A stretch of 64,000 nucleotides of DNA from Chitinophaga pinensis (GTDB taxonomy: Bacteria; Bacteroidota; Bacteroidia; NS11-12g; UBA955). The translations under genes and the position numbers were made by a program. The notes under the pieces were generated by a model that was not told the DNA's origin, ran no database searches, and saw only the letters and a program-made list of their open reading frames with translations. Shown piece after piece: positions 1 to 10,700 of the stretch (within the stretch, counting starts at the first letter, position 1; every line of letters begins with the position of its first letter). The stretch covers positions 1 through 64,000 of the forward strand of contig CAMDAF010000010.1 in NCBI GenBank assembly GCA_945888525.1, read 5' to 3'.

Positions 1-1590
1 TACAACAATGAAAGCACCACCACTTGTGGTCCTATCACTGCTGGTGAATACGAAGACTACGGCATTGTATTATTCAATGACAATAACCCTCCAGTAATTA
101 CTTTGAAAGGTAATGATACTGTAAGAATTGAAGTTGGTTCATCTTATACTGATGCTGGTGCAACTGCATATGATGCCTCAGAAGGTGATATCACTTCAGC
201 TATGACAAGTGCAAATGACCTTGATGCTGCTGTTACAGGTTTATATACTTATGAATATAACGTTACAGATAAATCAGGTAACAAAGCTGCTCCAGCTATT
301 CGTACAATCATTGTAGTTAACGATTTAACCAAGCCAGTTTTAACCTTAAACCCGGGGAATGCTGGTTGTATTGAAGCAAGAAGAGACAACGCTCCTTATG
401 TTGATCCAGGCGCTACGGCAACTGACAACAAAGCTCCTTTCAACTTAACTTCATCAATTCTTACAAGTGGATCTGTTGATTCACGTACTATTGGAAGCTA
501 TGTTATTACCTACTCTGTTAAAGATGTAGCTGGTAATATGATTAGCAAAACTAGAACAGTTTGTGTTGAAGATACAAAAGCTCCTGCTATTGATACTTTA
601 GGTGACAATAGAATTCAAATTGGAAGTGTTTGGTTTGACCAAACAACTGCAATAGATGCTTATGATAATTCTCCAGTATTGGTTAAAACATGGGGCTTCA
701 ATGGCTCAGTTAATACTTTATTAAGAAGAACGTATCCAGTAGTTTATACTGCATACGATCAAAGCTCTAACCAATCGACTGCGGTTGCTAGAAATTACAG
801 AGTAGACGACTTTATCGCCCCAGTAATTAGCTTAAATACATTTGATGTTGTTTACCATGAAGTAAGAACTTCTTACAACTCAGTATCTGCATCTGTATCT
901 GATAACTATTATGGACCAGGTCAAGTAAGTTTGGTTAAAATCTTCAGTGATGTTGATGCAACAAAACTTGGTACCTATACAGAAGTATATGAAGCTGTAG
1001 ATGGTTCTGGAAACAAAACTCAAAAAATCAGAACTGTAAAAGTGGTTGACACTCAAGCTCCAAGAATTTGGGGAGAAATCATCCATGGTTGTGTAGGCGA
1101 AAATATATGGCCAATGTTCGGTATTTCAACTACCGACAACTACTATAGTCCTGCTGATTTGAAGCCATTGGTTGAGATCGTTAATCAAAATGTTAACATT
1201 TGGGAAGAAGGTATTTATTCAATTACTTACAGAGTAACTGATCCAAGTAACAATACTTCTAATGAGTTTACTAGATTGGTTTACTTCACCTACTGGCCAA
1301 AATGCTTTAACAGCACTGTTTCAGTAAATGATGTTAAATCTATTGAAGAGACAGTTAGCGTTTACCCTAATCCAAGCAATGGTATTGTAAATGTTGATTT
1401 ACAAGGTTTAATTGCTCAAAATGCAAGTATCGAAGTATACAATGCGATGGGTCAATTAATATTGGTAAACAACTATACTGAGTCAAACAGCAAATTTGAA
1501 ATCAACTTAAGCGGCAATGCAAGTGGTATCTATACCATCAAATTAATTGCAGACGGTCAAGTGATTACCAAACGCGTTGTTTTACAATAA
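1..1590 (+). CDS. C-terminal part of a large secreted protein: GEVED-type end, DUF5011/HYR-like Ig domains, T9SS type A sorting domain (5' end outside window)
   Basis: Frame is open from base 1 (YNNESTTTCGPITAGEYEDYGIVLFNDNNPPVITL...), so the listed start at 103 is internal. Repeated DUF5011-like 'DxGATAxDxxxGDIT / VTDKSGN' motifs. C-terminus 'VYPNPSNGIVNVDLQG...GIYTIKLIADGQVITKRVVLQ' is typical of T9SS type A. Confidence 0.85.
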   Translation, partial: YNNESTTTCGPITAGEYEDYGIVLFNDNNPPVITLKGNDTVRIEVGSSYTDAGATAYDASEGDITSAMTSANDLDAAVTGLYTYEYNVTDKSGNKAAPAIRTIIVVNDLTKPVLTLNPGNAGCIEARRDNAPYVDPGATATDNKAPFNLTSSILTSGSVDSRTIGSYVITYSVKDVAGNMISKTRTVCVEDTKAPAIDTLGDNRIQIGSVWFDQTTAIDAYDNSPVLVKTWGFNGSVNTLLRRTYPVVYTAYDQSSNQSTAVARNYRVDDFIAPVISLNTFDVVYHEVRTSYNSVSASVSDNYYGPGQVSLVKIFSDVDATKLGTYTEVYEAVDGSGNKTQKIRTVKVVDTQAPRIWGEIIHGCVGENIWPMFGISTTDNYYSPADLKPLVEIVNQNVNIWEEGIYSITYRVTDPSNNTSNEFTRLVYFTYWPKCFNSTVSVNDVKSIEETVSVYPNPSNGIVNVDLQGLIAQNASIEVYNAMGQLILVNNYTESNSKFEINLSGNASGIYTIKLIADGQVITKRVVLQ

Positions 1591-1608
1591 GATATAAATA
1601 ATTATTCT

Positions 1609-1642
1609 AAAAAGGGGTGCATTTGATGCACCCCTTTTTTTA
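1609..1642 (+). terminator. Rho-independent terminator
   Basis: AAAAAGGGGTGCAT-TTG-ATGCACCCCTTTTTTT inverted repeat followed by a T run, directly after the stop at 1590. Confidence 0.85.
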
Positions 1643-1721
1643 TGTTAAGACAATTCCACCCATATTTTGGGAAATAAGTTCCAGTCATTTTTTTATCATT
1701 TTTTTTGCCCAATTGGTAATT

Positions 1722-1748
1722 CTTTAATTTCTTTAATTTCTTTAATTT
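1722..1748. repeat. Short tandem repeat, 3 copies of the 9-mer CTTTAATTT
   Basis: ctttaattt x3 read directly in an AT-rich intergenic region. Confidence 0.8.
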
Positions 1749-1907
1749 TAATTCATATATCTTTAAATAACAGTTATTTAACATTAAATATATTTCTTTT
1801 TATTTCATTGTAATAGTTAAAAAATTAACAATTATCTTCTATTATATATTCCATAATATTAAAATATTGCTAAAAACACATTAAATTGCAAGCCAATTAT
1901 TATTTAT

Positions 1908-4900
1908 ATGGATAACTTTACTAACAAAATCAACGGAAGAAAAGAACTAAATAGACTAATCGGTCTATTGTGTTTATTTATTCTTGGAATTAATTCTGTG
2001 TCTGCACAGTATTGTTCTTCAAACGCAGTCTCAACTGCAGACGAAGATATTGCTTCGGTATACCTAAAAGGTAATACTGTTACATTAAACAATGTATCTT
2101 CAACTCCGACATGTCAACTCTATACAGATTGGACAGGTTTAACGCCTGTGGACTTATCTGCTGGCCGTTCTTATACGATCACTATTGTTGAAAGCACATG
2201 CAATGGTCACTACACCTATGCATGTAATGCCTGGATTGATTACAACAGAGATGGTACTTTTCAGAAAGCTGAGGCAGTTGCTGCAACCTCTCAAAGTAAG
2301 AATGGCGCAGGTGCTACATTTACTTATACGTGGTCTGTGCCATGTAACATCACACCTGGTAACACCAGAATGCGTGTTGTAATGATCGAAGGTGCTGTTA
2401 ACAATCCAGGTTCTGCATGTGGAACCTACACTTGGGGTGAAACAGAAGATTACACAGTTAATCTTCAATTGCCTTCATCTGTAAGCTCTAACTTTATAGC
2501 ACCTTCAAGTGCTTGGATTAAAACGGTTGTAAAATTTTTAAATAGCAATCCTAGTGGTTATATATCTCACGAATGGGATGCTAATAATGATGGTTCTATA
2601 GAGGCACCCAACAGTGTTAATTTTAATTACACTTGGAACTCTGGCGGAACCCAGTGTGTTAAATTGAAAAGCACCAATTGTTTGGGTAGCGATTCAATCG
2701 TTAAATGTTTGACTTTAAATACGCCAACTGCTATACCTGTAGGCGATTTCGTTGCCAATAGGTTGACTGTTGAACAATATGAAATTACACAATTGTTTGA
2801 TTTATCTTCAAACGGACCATATGAGTGGACTTGGGACGTATACGATTCAACCACTTATGCGTCATCTGGATTTTATCCTTGTTTAGCAACAGGGGAGGTT
2901 TATTCTGATCCAAATGGTAATGGAAATAATGAGTTTACTCAAAATCCTCAATTTGCTTTCGATATCCCAGGTTGTTATACAGTGACCTTAACTTCTAAGA
3001 ATGATATTGGGCCTTCTGCGCCTCTTAGAAAGACTTGTTACGTCACCGTTACCCTACCAACTCAATATAACTTAGGATACGGCACCTATGGGCCTAACAG
3101 CGACAACGTTGTTGGAAGTACAGGAGGAACTATCTTTGATGACGGCGGTCCAAACCTAAACTATGCTAACAGTCAAGGTTTAGGCTCTCGCTCTTACCTT
3201 CAGATTACTCCTTGTAATGCTAAGAAAATTACTTTAACCATGACCCGCCTCAAGTTTAAAGATGTTGCAGATAAATTAAGCGTTTGGGACGGTAAAACTC
3301 CAGGCGGATCAGGATCTACGCTTTTGGCTTCATGGACAAAAGGAGCAAAGGTGCCAGCTACAGTTGTTGCAAAGAGTGGAAGCATGTATATTTTGTTTGA
3401 ATCAGACGGTGCGGGAGTAGATTCTGGCTATGCTGGTTCTTATGTCTCAGAGCTTGGCCCTGCTACTTTGCCAACGCCTTCATTTAGCTCAAATTCAGTT
3501 CCTAATTACAATGCCACTCCAGCAATGTTCACCAATAAGACTCAAAATATCGTTGGTGTTCCTACATGGGAGTGGACTATTGATGATAATCAAGTTTCTA
3601 ACAATGCCAAAAAGGATTTTAGATATACCTTCTATACCGACGGTCAGTACAAAGTGTGTCTTGAAATGAAATCTTGTGTTGGCAACAATAAAACATGTAC
3701 CACAATTGATGTAGTTACGCCAAGTACTTCAACTGAACTTGACGCTGTTGTGTCTAACCGTAGACCAAGAGTAAGCAATGATTTAGTTACCTTCAAGGCA
3801 ATTAGCGACAAAGCCAATAGATTTGAATGGGGTATTTTCCCAACGACTTATACTTTAATGAATGCCCCTGCTAGTCCTTCAACTTACGGACCAGGCTTCA
3901 TTAAATACAATGCTACGCCTGGCGATAGCATTCCAATGCCAATCATTAAGTTTACTTCTCCTGGTTGTTATACAATTAGCTTGAAGGGCTATAACTCACT
4001 AGATCCAACAAATACCTCTAAAACAATTGTTAAAAATAAATTCGTTTGTGCTTTAGACTATTGTTCTCCGTCATCATACATACTGTCTACTGACGTTGGT
4101 ATCAACAGGGTTAAATTAACTGACAATGGCGTTGATTTAATTAACAACTACACCACTTCAGGCATAAATCCTTATACTGATTACAGTGATCAAATCAGCG
4201 CTAACTTAACTTATGGTAAAAAATACACGCTTGAAGTTTCTAGAAATAGCAATGTTGACCCTGCCAATAGAAAAGCTTGGATTGACTGGAACATAGATGG
4301 TGATTTTGATGATGCAGGTGAAGAATTATTCTATGAAACCAGCACTTACAATCAAACAAAATCTCTTGTAATTACCGTTCCTGCTTTGTCTCAGTCATTT
4401 GAAGGTAAAACCAAGTTGCGTGTTGCTATTAATTACAACAATGAATCTACCACACCTTGCGGTCCAATTACTGCAGGAGAATATGAAGACTATAGCATTG
4501 TCTTAGCTAATGATAACCAACGCCCGGTTATTACCCTTAAAGGTAGTGATACCGTAAGAATGGAAGTTGGTGCTTCTTATACCGATGCTCTAGCAACTGC
4601 TTATGATGCTTCGGAAGGTGATATCACATCTGATATTGTAATGACTACAGATTTGGATGCGAATGTTACAGGTATGTACACTTCTGAATTTAATGTAACA
4701 GATAAATCTGGCAATAAAGCTCAACCAGTATCAAGGGTTATAATTGTTGTCAATGATTTAACGAAGCCAATTTTAACTTTAAATCCAGGCAGCACGAAAT
4801 GTTTACAAGCAGATAGAACCAATGCGCCTTATGTTGATCCAGGTGCAACGGCAACCGACAACAAAGCGCCATTTAATTTAACTTCAGCAATTGTTACTAC

Positions 4901-6020
4901 AGGTTTTGTTGATTCAAAAGTGGTTGGCAATTATGTATTGACCTATACAGTTAAAGATGTTTCTGGAAATATGGTAATGAAAACTAGAGACATTTGCGTA
5001 GTTGATACAATTGCTCCATTCTTTACTGCTGGCGGTGATGACAAAATTCAAATTGCAAGTGTTTGGTTCGACCAAACAACAGTTGAAGATGGCTATGATA
5101 ACAATCCAATGTTGATCAAAAATTGGGGCTTTAATGGTCCTGTAAATACGCTATTGAAAAGGACTTACCCAGTTGTTTATACCGCAAAAGATTCTACAGG
5201 TAATTCAGCAACGTTAAGCCGTAATTATGTTGTTGATGACTATATAGCTCCAACAATTATTTTAAATACTTTTGAAGTTGTAAACCATAAAGTAAGAACA
5301 CCATACTATTCTATTGCTCCATCTGTAACAGATAACTATTATGGCCCTGGTCAAGTTAGTTTGGTTAAAATATTCGACAATGTAAATGAAAATATTGTTG
5401 GTGTTTATACTGAAGTTTATGAAGCTATAGATGGTTCTGGTAATACTTCTCAAAGAACGCGCACCGTTAAGGTAGAAGATAAAGTAGCGCCAAGTATTTG
5501 GGGAGAAATCATCCACGGTTGTGTAGGAGAAAACATATGGCCAATGTGGGGATTATCTACTGCTGATAACTATTATAGTCCTAATGATTTAAAACCTTTG
5601 ATTGAGATAGTTAGTCAAAATGTAAATATTTGGGAAGAGGGTGTATATAATATTACCTATAGAGTTACAGACCCAAGCAACAATACTTCAGATGATTATA
5701 CTAGATATGTTTACATGACCTACTGGCCAAGATGCTTCAACAGCACAATATCAGTAAACGATGTTAAATCTATTGAAGAAACAGTTAGTGTATACCCTAA
5801 CCCAAGTAATGGTATTGTAAATATTGACTTGCAAGGCTTAGTAGCTAAAAATGCAAGTATCGAAGTATACAATGCGATGGGTCAATTAATATTGGTAAAC
5901 AACTACACTGAGTCAAACAGCAAATTTGAAATCAACTTAAGTGGCAATGCAAGTGGTATTTATACCATCAAATTGATTGCAGACGGTCAAGTGATTACCA
6001 AACGCGTTGTTTTACAATAA
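1908..6020 (+). CDS. Large secreted multidomain protein: signal peptide, GEVED domains, PKD-like and CUB-like segments, DUF5011 repeats, T9SS type A sorting domain; paralogue of the upstream partial gene
   Basis: N-terminal 'LIGLLCLFILGINSVSAQ' signal; 'ACNAWIDYNRDGTFQ...GETEDYTV' GEVED-type motifs twice; CUB-like 'ITLTMTRLKFKDVADKLSVWDG'; C-terminal YPNPSNG...KRVVLQ. Confidence 0.88.
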   Translation: MDNFTNKINGRKELNRLIGLLCLFILGINSVSAQYCSSNAVSTADEDIASVYLKGNTVTLNNVSSTPTCQLYTDWTGLTPVDLSAGRSYTITIVESTCNGHYTYACNAWIDYNRDGTFQKAEAVAATSQSKNGAGATFTYTWSVPCNITPGNTRMRVVMIEGAVNNPGSACGTYTWGETEDYTVNLQLPSSVSSNFIAPSSAWIKTVVKFLNSNPSGYISHEWDANNDGSIEAPNSVNFNYTWNSGGTQCVKLKSTNCLGSDSIVKCLTLNTPTAIPVGDFVANRLTVEQYEITQLFDLSSNGPYEWTWDVYDSTTYASSGFYPCLATGEVYSDPNGNGNNEFTQNPQFAFDIPGCYTVTLTSKNDIGPSAPLRKTCYVTVTLPTQYNLGYGTYGPNSDNVVGSTGGTIFDDGGPNLNYANSQGLGSRSYLQITPCNAKKITLTMTRLKFKDVADKLSVWDGKTPGGSGSTLLASWTKGAKVPATVVAKSGSMYILFESDGAGVDSGYAGSYVSELGPATLPTPSFSSNSVPNYNATPAMFTNKTQNIVGVPTWEWTIDDNQVSNNAKKDFRYTFYTDGQYKVCLEMKSCVGNNKTCTTIDVVTPSTSTELDAVVSNRRPRVSNDLVTFKAISDKANRFEWGIFPTTYTLMNAPASPSTYGPGFIKYNATPGDSIPMPIIKFTSPGCYTISLKGYNSLDPTNTSKTIVKNKFVCALDYCSPSSYILSTDVGINRVKLTDNGVDLINNYTTSGINPYTDYSDQISANLTYGKKYTLEVSRNSNVDPANRKAWIDWNIDGDFDDAGEELFYETSTYNQTKSLVITVPALSQSFEGKTKLRVAINYNNESTTPCGPITAGEYEDYSIVLANDNQRPVITLKGSDTVRMEVGASYTDALATAYDASEGDITSDIVMTTDLDANVTGMYTSEFNVTDKSGNKAQPVSRVIIVVNDLTKPILTLNPGSTKCLQADRTNAPYVDPGATATDNKAPFNLTSAIVTTGFVDSKVVGNYVLTYTVKDVSGNMVMKTRDICVVDTIAPFFTAGGDDKIQIASVWFDQTTVEDGYDNNPMLIKNWGFNGPVNTLLKRTYPVVYTAKDSTGNSATLSRNYVVDDYIAPTIILNTFEVVNHKVRTPYYSIAPSVTDNYYGPGQVSLVKIFDNVNENIVGVYTEVYEAIDGSGNTSQRTRTVKVEDKVAPSIWGEIIHGCVGENIWPMWGLSTADNYYSPNDLKPLIEIVSQNVNIWEEGVYNITYRVTDPSNNTSDDYTRYVYMTYWPRCFNSTISVNDVKSIEETVSVYPNPSNGIVNIDLQGLVAKNASIEVYNAMGQLILVNNYTESNSKFEINLSGNASGIYTIKLIADGQVITKRVVLQ

Positions 6021-6037
6021 GATATAAATAATTATTC

Positions 6038-6073
6038 TAAAAAAGGGGTGCATTTAATGCACCCCTTTTTTTA
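6038..6073 (+). terminator. Rho-independent terminator
   Basis: AAAAAAGGGGTGCAT-TTA-ATGCACCCCTTTTTTT, near-copy of the terminator at 1609-1642. Confidence 0.85.
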
Positions 6074-6422
6074 TGTTGTTTTTCCTTTTTTAATACCATC
6101 ACAGGTATCAAAATTAGTTTTGGATTTATTGCCTAATATTTATTAAGAATACTGATTATATAGCCATTAATCCAATTACAATAAGCGAACCGGCGAACTA
6201 AATATCCTAATTGGCTGAAGCGCCCATTTGGGTATTTCAGATGCAATTATGATCAAGGATTGCTTAAAAAGAGTGAAAGTATGACCCAGCCCAATAAAAA
6301 AGAATTGGCGTAAGCCTAAAAATGAAACACCAAAGGATATTTTCTTGAATCCCTATCCAATATTGTTAAATGAGTAAAATAAAGGCCAAGCAAAGTAAAC
6401 GGTTTTGAACTGGCGCAAAATC

Positions 6423-7700
6423 TTAACTATACAATGGAAATTGTTTCATCCAGTTATTTACCTCAAGCTTGATATCCATTAAAACATCTGGATTGTCATG
6501 ATTCATAAGTGCTTTATCTATTAAGCTTGCTATTTTAGACATATCTTCTTCTTTCATGCCGCGTGATGTTATTGCCGGCGTGCCTAAGCGTATTCCTGAG
6601 GTAACAAATGGAGACCTGGTTTCGAAAGGCACAGTATTTTTATTGATGGTAATATCACATTTAACCAATGTGTTTTCTGCCAATTTACCAGTAATCATGT
6701 CGCCTTTTGGGCGCAAATCAATTAGCATTAGATGGTTATCTGTTCCACCAGAAATTATTTTATAGCCCAGTTCTACCATACTTTTGGCCAATGCGTTGGC
6801 GTTGGACTTTACTTGCTTCATATATGTTCTATATTCTTCAGTTAAAGCTTCTCCAAATGCTACTGCCTTTGATGCAATGACATGTTCTAACGGACCGCCT
6901 TGGGTACCAGGAAAAACAGCACCATCGAGAATTGCACTCATCATTTTGATTTCACCTTTTGGGGTCTTTATACCCCAAGGATTTTCAAAGTCTTTACCCA
7001 TCATAATGATACCCCCCCTTGGCCCTCTCAAAGTTTTATGGGTGGTAGAGGTAACTATATGGCAATATGGAAGCGGGTTGTTTAATAAACCAGCCGCAAT
7101 TAATCCTGCAGGATGTGAAATGTCTGCCAACAAAAGGGCTCCAACACTATCAGCGATTTCACGCAATGTTTTATAATCCCAATCTCTACTGTAAGAAGAA
7201 GCCCCACATATAATTAATTTTGGTTGCTCCCTTTTTGCAATTTCTGCAATTTTATTGAAGTCTATTAACCCCGTTTCTTCTTCAACACCATAAAAACTTG
7301 GCACATATAATTTACCAGAAAAATTAACTGGCGATCCATGGGTTAAGTGACCACCATGGCTCAAATCAAAACCTAAAATCTTATCTCCCGCATTTAGGCA
7401 TCCAAGCATTACAGCTGCATTGGCTTGGGCCCCGCTGTGAGGCTGAACGTTTGCCCACTCAGCGCCAAATAATTGCTTAAGTCTATCAATAGCAATTTGT
7501 TCAACTTGGTCTACAATTTCACAGCCTCCATAATATCTTTTGCCAGGTAAACCTTCGGCATATTTATTTGTCAAAACACTTCCCATGGCTTCCATGACCT
7601 GTCTAGAAACAAAATTTTCTGAAGCGATTAATTCAATGCCATGTTCTTGGCGTTCTTGTTCTAAATTGATTAGATCGAATATTTGTGTATCTCTTTGCAT
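6423..7700 (-). CDS. glyA: Serine hydroxymethyltransferase
   Basis: [32 protein letters not shown]...; PLP site region '[14 protein letters not shown]'. Start moved from 7739 to the ATG at 7700 on homology and promoter position. Confidence 0.95.
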   Translation of the reverse strand: MQRDTQIFDLINLEQERQEHGIELIASENFVSRQVMEAMGSVLTNKYAEGLPGKRYYGGCEIVDQVEQIAIDRLKQLFGAEWANVQPHSGAQANAAVMLGCLNAGDKILGFDLSHGGHLTHGSPVNFSGKLYVPSFYGVEEETGLIDFNKIAEIAKREQPKLIICGASSYSRDWDYKTLREIADSVGALLLADISHPAGLIAAGLLNNPLPYCHIVTSTTHKTLRGPRGGIIMMGKDFENPWGIKTPKGEIKMMSAILDGAVFPGTQGGPLEHVIASKAVAFGEALTEEYRTYMKQVKSNANALAKSMVELGYKIISGGTDNHLMLIDLRPKGDMITGKLAENTLVKCDITINKNTVPFETRSPFVTSGIRLGTPAITSRGMKEEDMSKIASLIDKALMNHDNPDVLMDIKLEVNNWMKQFPLYS

Positions 7701-7710
7701 GATATAAGCA

Positions 7711-7718
7711 CAAAGATA
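7711..7718 (-). promoter_or_regulatory. Bacteroidota -7 element (TATCTTTG) for glyA, with upstream TTG 18 nt away
   Basis: Minus strand reads TTG-N18-TATCTTTG-N10-ATG(glyA). Confidence 0.55.
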
Positions 7719-7743
7719 TTTAAAGTTTTTAAATTCCAATTAT

Positions 7744-7775
7744 TTTGTAATGCCCATATATTATTAATATATTTG
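7744..7775 (+). promoter_or_regulatory. Bacteroidota -33/-7 promoter for the 2420-aa T9SS gene
   Basis: TTTG(7744-7747)-N20-TATATTTG(7768-7775), five bases before the TTG start at 7781. Confidence 0.6.
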
Positions 7776-7780
7776 CTATA

Positions 7781-10700
7781 TTGATAAAATTATACCGTCA
7801 TAGCATTCGTGTAGTATTTTTTCTATTTATGCTCTTGGCGCAAAATACATTTGCGCAAGGGAATCGTTTGTCAATTCAGTCTACCGGGCCTTCTAAACTA
7901 AGCATATGCGGGGTAAATGATACTTCATATTTTGAAATTTACAATATATCCTCAGGAACCGTTACCTCCATTATTGTTAAACTAAATCTACCAAGCGGTA
8001 TTAAATATGTCAAAAATACGCTTATTGGCGCAGGGATGAGTGAAAGCAATGTTTCAAATTTAAACCAACCTGAATTTTCGGCTCCTAATCTGGCAATTGC
8101 TAAGAATTTTAAATTTAAATTATTGCTTACGGCAGACTGTGATTTATTGTCTTATTTATCTAGTAATATTCCCTCACTACAAGTAAGAGCCAATTATACA
8201 GGCAATTATGATGTTGGATCTTCAATACCTTTTCAGGTTCGTGTGCCCTCGGCTCAGATTGCATCAATAGCTAACCTATCGTTTGTTGGTGATATAGGCA
8301 CAAAATTTACAAGAACAATTACTGTTGGAAATTATGGAAAAGGTCCTTTAAGAGAATTGAAATTTAAGAGAATCAATGGCAAGGATGTTCAAACATTTTT
8401 TGTAAACAAGGGTAACAATTCCTTTACAGCAGATACGGTTACCAGCACTTTTGGAACCTCATTTTTTAAGACAATTGGTAATTTAGACACCTTTTTAGAC
8501 CAAAATGAAACCTTTACAATTATAGATTCAAATGTTATAAAAGGGTGTAAGCAGCTTAATACTGCTTTTGAACTAACTTGGGGTTGCAATAAAAAATTCT
8601 GTCAGACAGCCAAAACCAGTGGATCTGCTTCCATTAGCAACAAGAGTCCCGTCCTAAAAGCTATACCATATCCGGTGACGCCAACATGTTACAATAAAAA
8701 TATTTTTAAATCTGAAATTCGATTTGTTAATACTGGTAATATGCTTGCAGTAAGCCCACGGGTTTCAATATCATTAAATTACCCTTATGTGATGTCAACT
8801 TTTGACACCTCATCTATTAGGATTAAGGTTGGCTATAAAGGCACGTATAGTAAAGTAGCTAAAGACAGTACAACTGCAACTTATAATTTGGGATATTACG
8901 GATGTATTGGCTTATATCCGATCGGATTTTTCAGACTAAAATCTCCAGATTTAAAACCCAATGACACACTTTTTGTAACCTGGAGTACCGAAACTTGCAC
9001 GGTACCTGTTTGTTCAAATGCTTATATGCTTGTTAATTGTTGGGCATATTATGCGGATTATCAGGACCAATGTAAAAATTTAAAAAATGTTCCATGGGCT
9101 TGGGGAAAAGTATATGATCAGCACTACATGACTTCTAGTTCCTTTTCTCCAACCGATCTTATCAATGGACAGAAAGGAGAATTCAGGACTTTAATAAGCT
9201 CTGCTAGTTTGTTTCCTACCAGTTCAAGCGCTCGTTATTATGTAGATTTAATATTGCCCCCTGGTTTAGTTCATAGCAAACAAAAAAAAGATTTATATTT
9301 TATAAATTCTGATTTAACCGCAAATTGGAACCCTGATAGCATTGCACAAATAGGAGATACAATAAGAGGGTATTTTCCGCATCCAATTCCGATTTCACTG
9401 ACCAATGCTGAATTGGTTTATTATCTAACTGCAGATTGTTCTAAAACAGGCGCCAATGGCAATAAATCAATTAAATTGCAGATTAGGTATAACCCAGATA
9501 AAAATTGTAATCCCAAAGAGTGGCTGTATTTGACTTGTCAAACGATGTCAGTTAAAATCCATTGCGTTAGCAATTGTGGAGGCGGTTTAAAATTTAGAAA
9601 TTTCTCAGTGCAGAGAGTCAATTTTGGTAAACCTGATAATAATAATGATGGCAAACCTGATAATACAGGTTCAATAGACACCCTTAAAGTTCGTGAAGAA
9701 AGATGCTTTGTTGGCGATACCATTATGGCTGTATATACTGGCACAGTTAAGAGAACATCTTCTATAATATCTTGGCGTTATAATTACATTGAATCAGATA
9801 TTACCGGCGGTAAATTTTTAGATATTGTTGGAATACAATTATTGGTTTGGCGAAGAGGGATTACCCTATCGACCAATTGCACCCAAATTCGCAGTTACAA
9901 AACCATATCAGGGAACAATGCTACGTTTAAAATTCATCTTAGCACAGATTCTTTGTTGTCGTGTGTTTCGAATTCTTATAGATACAATAACGATGACAGC
10001 ATAATTGTGAGAGTAAAATATAAGGTAAGCTCCAATATTGGCGCGTCTACCATGAATATTAATTTCACAAACAGGTTTTATACCAGCAATGTTGTTAATC
10101 CTACCAGCAATGCGAACAAGTTTCAGTGCGATACATTTAGTGGCCAGATGATTATGGCAGGTTATTATTTTTACACTTGTTGCGCCGATAATTATCAGTT
10201 AAACTCATGTGCTCAAGTGGCGGTGAATAATTACTATTATATGGTCATTGGTTCATGCTGTTCTAATTATGGCGGCAATAATTATTTTCCATATGAATAT
10301 AGAAATTTTGCCAGATTAAAAGCGGTAAGATTTTATATGCCAAGTGGCTTTACAATGAAGAAATCAATATTTGCCCAGTATCGAACTGCAGGGTCAAATA
10401 AAACAGCTTACGAGTTAAAAGATACAATTAGGCCAGTCAATGTTAACGCATATCCAATTTCATATGATGTTAGAAAGTATTTTGTTGATTCGGCCAAAGG
10501 AATGGTCAATTATAGTGACGATGCATTTCATGGGTATTTTCAAGCATTTATAGAGCCTTCTTGTTCAATTCAATCTCAAGGCAATATTCCAATTAAGTAC
10601 GATTTTATTTTTGAAAGACTTAATACATTAGGCTCCGGATATGATACGGTCTCAAGTGGCAATACCGATAATATTATTTACAATAAACCTGTAACGACAA

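Noticed and set aside
1643-1907. AT-rich tract considered as a recombination or replication-origin element
   Set aside because: Only a 3-copy 9-mer and poly-T runs; no DnaA-box cluster or site-specific recombination motifs seen.
6784-7176. 130-aa plus-strand ORF
   Set aside because: Antisense to the well-conserved glyA gene; no independent coding signal.
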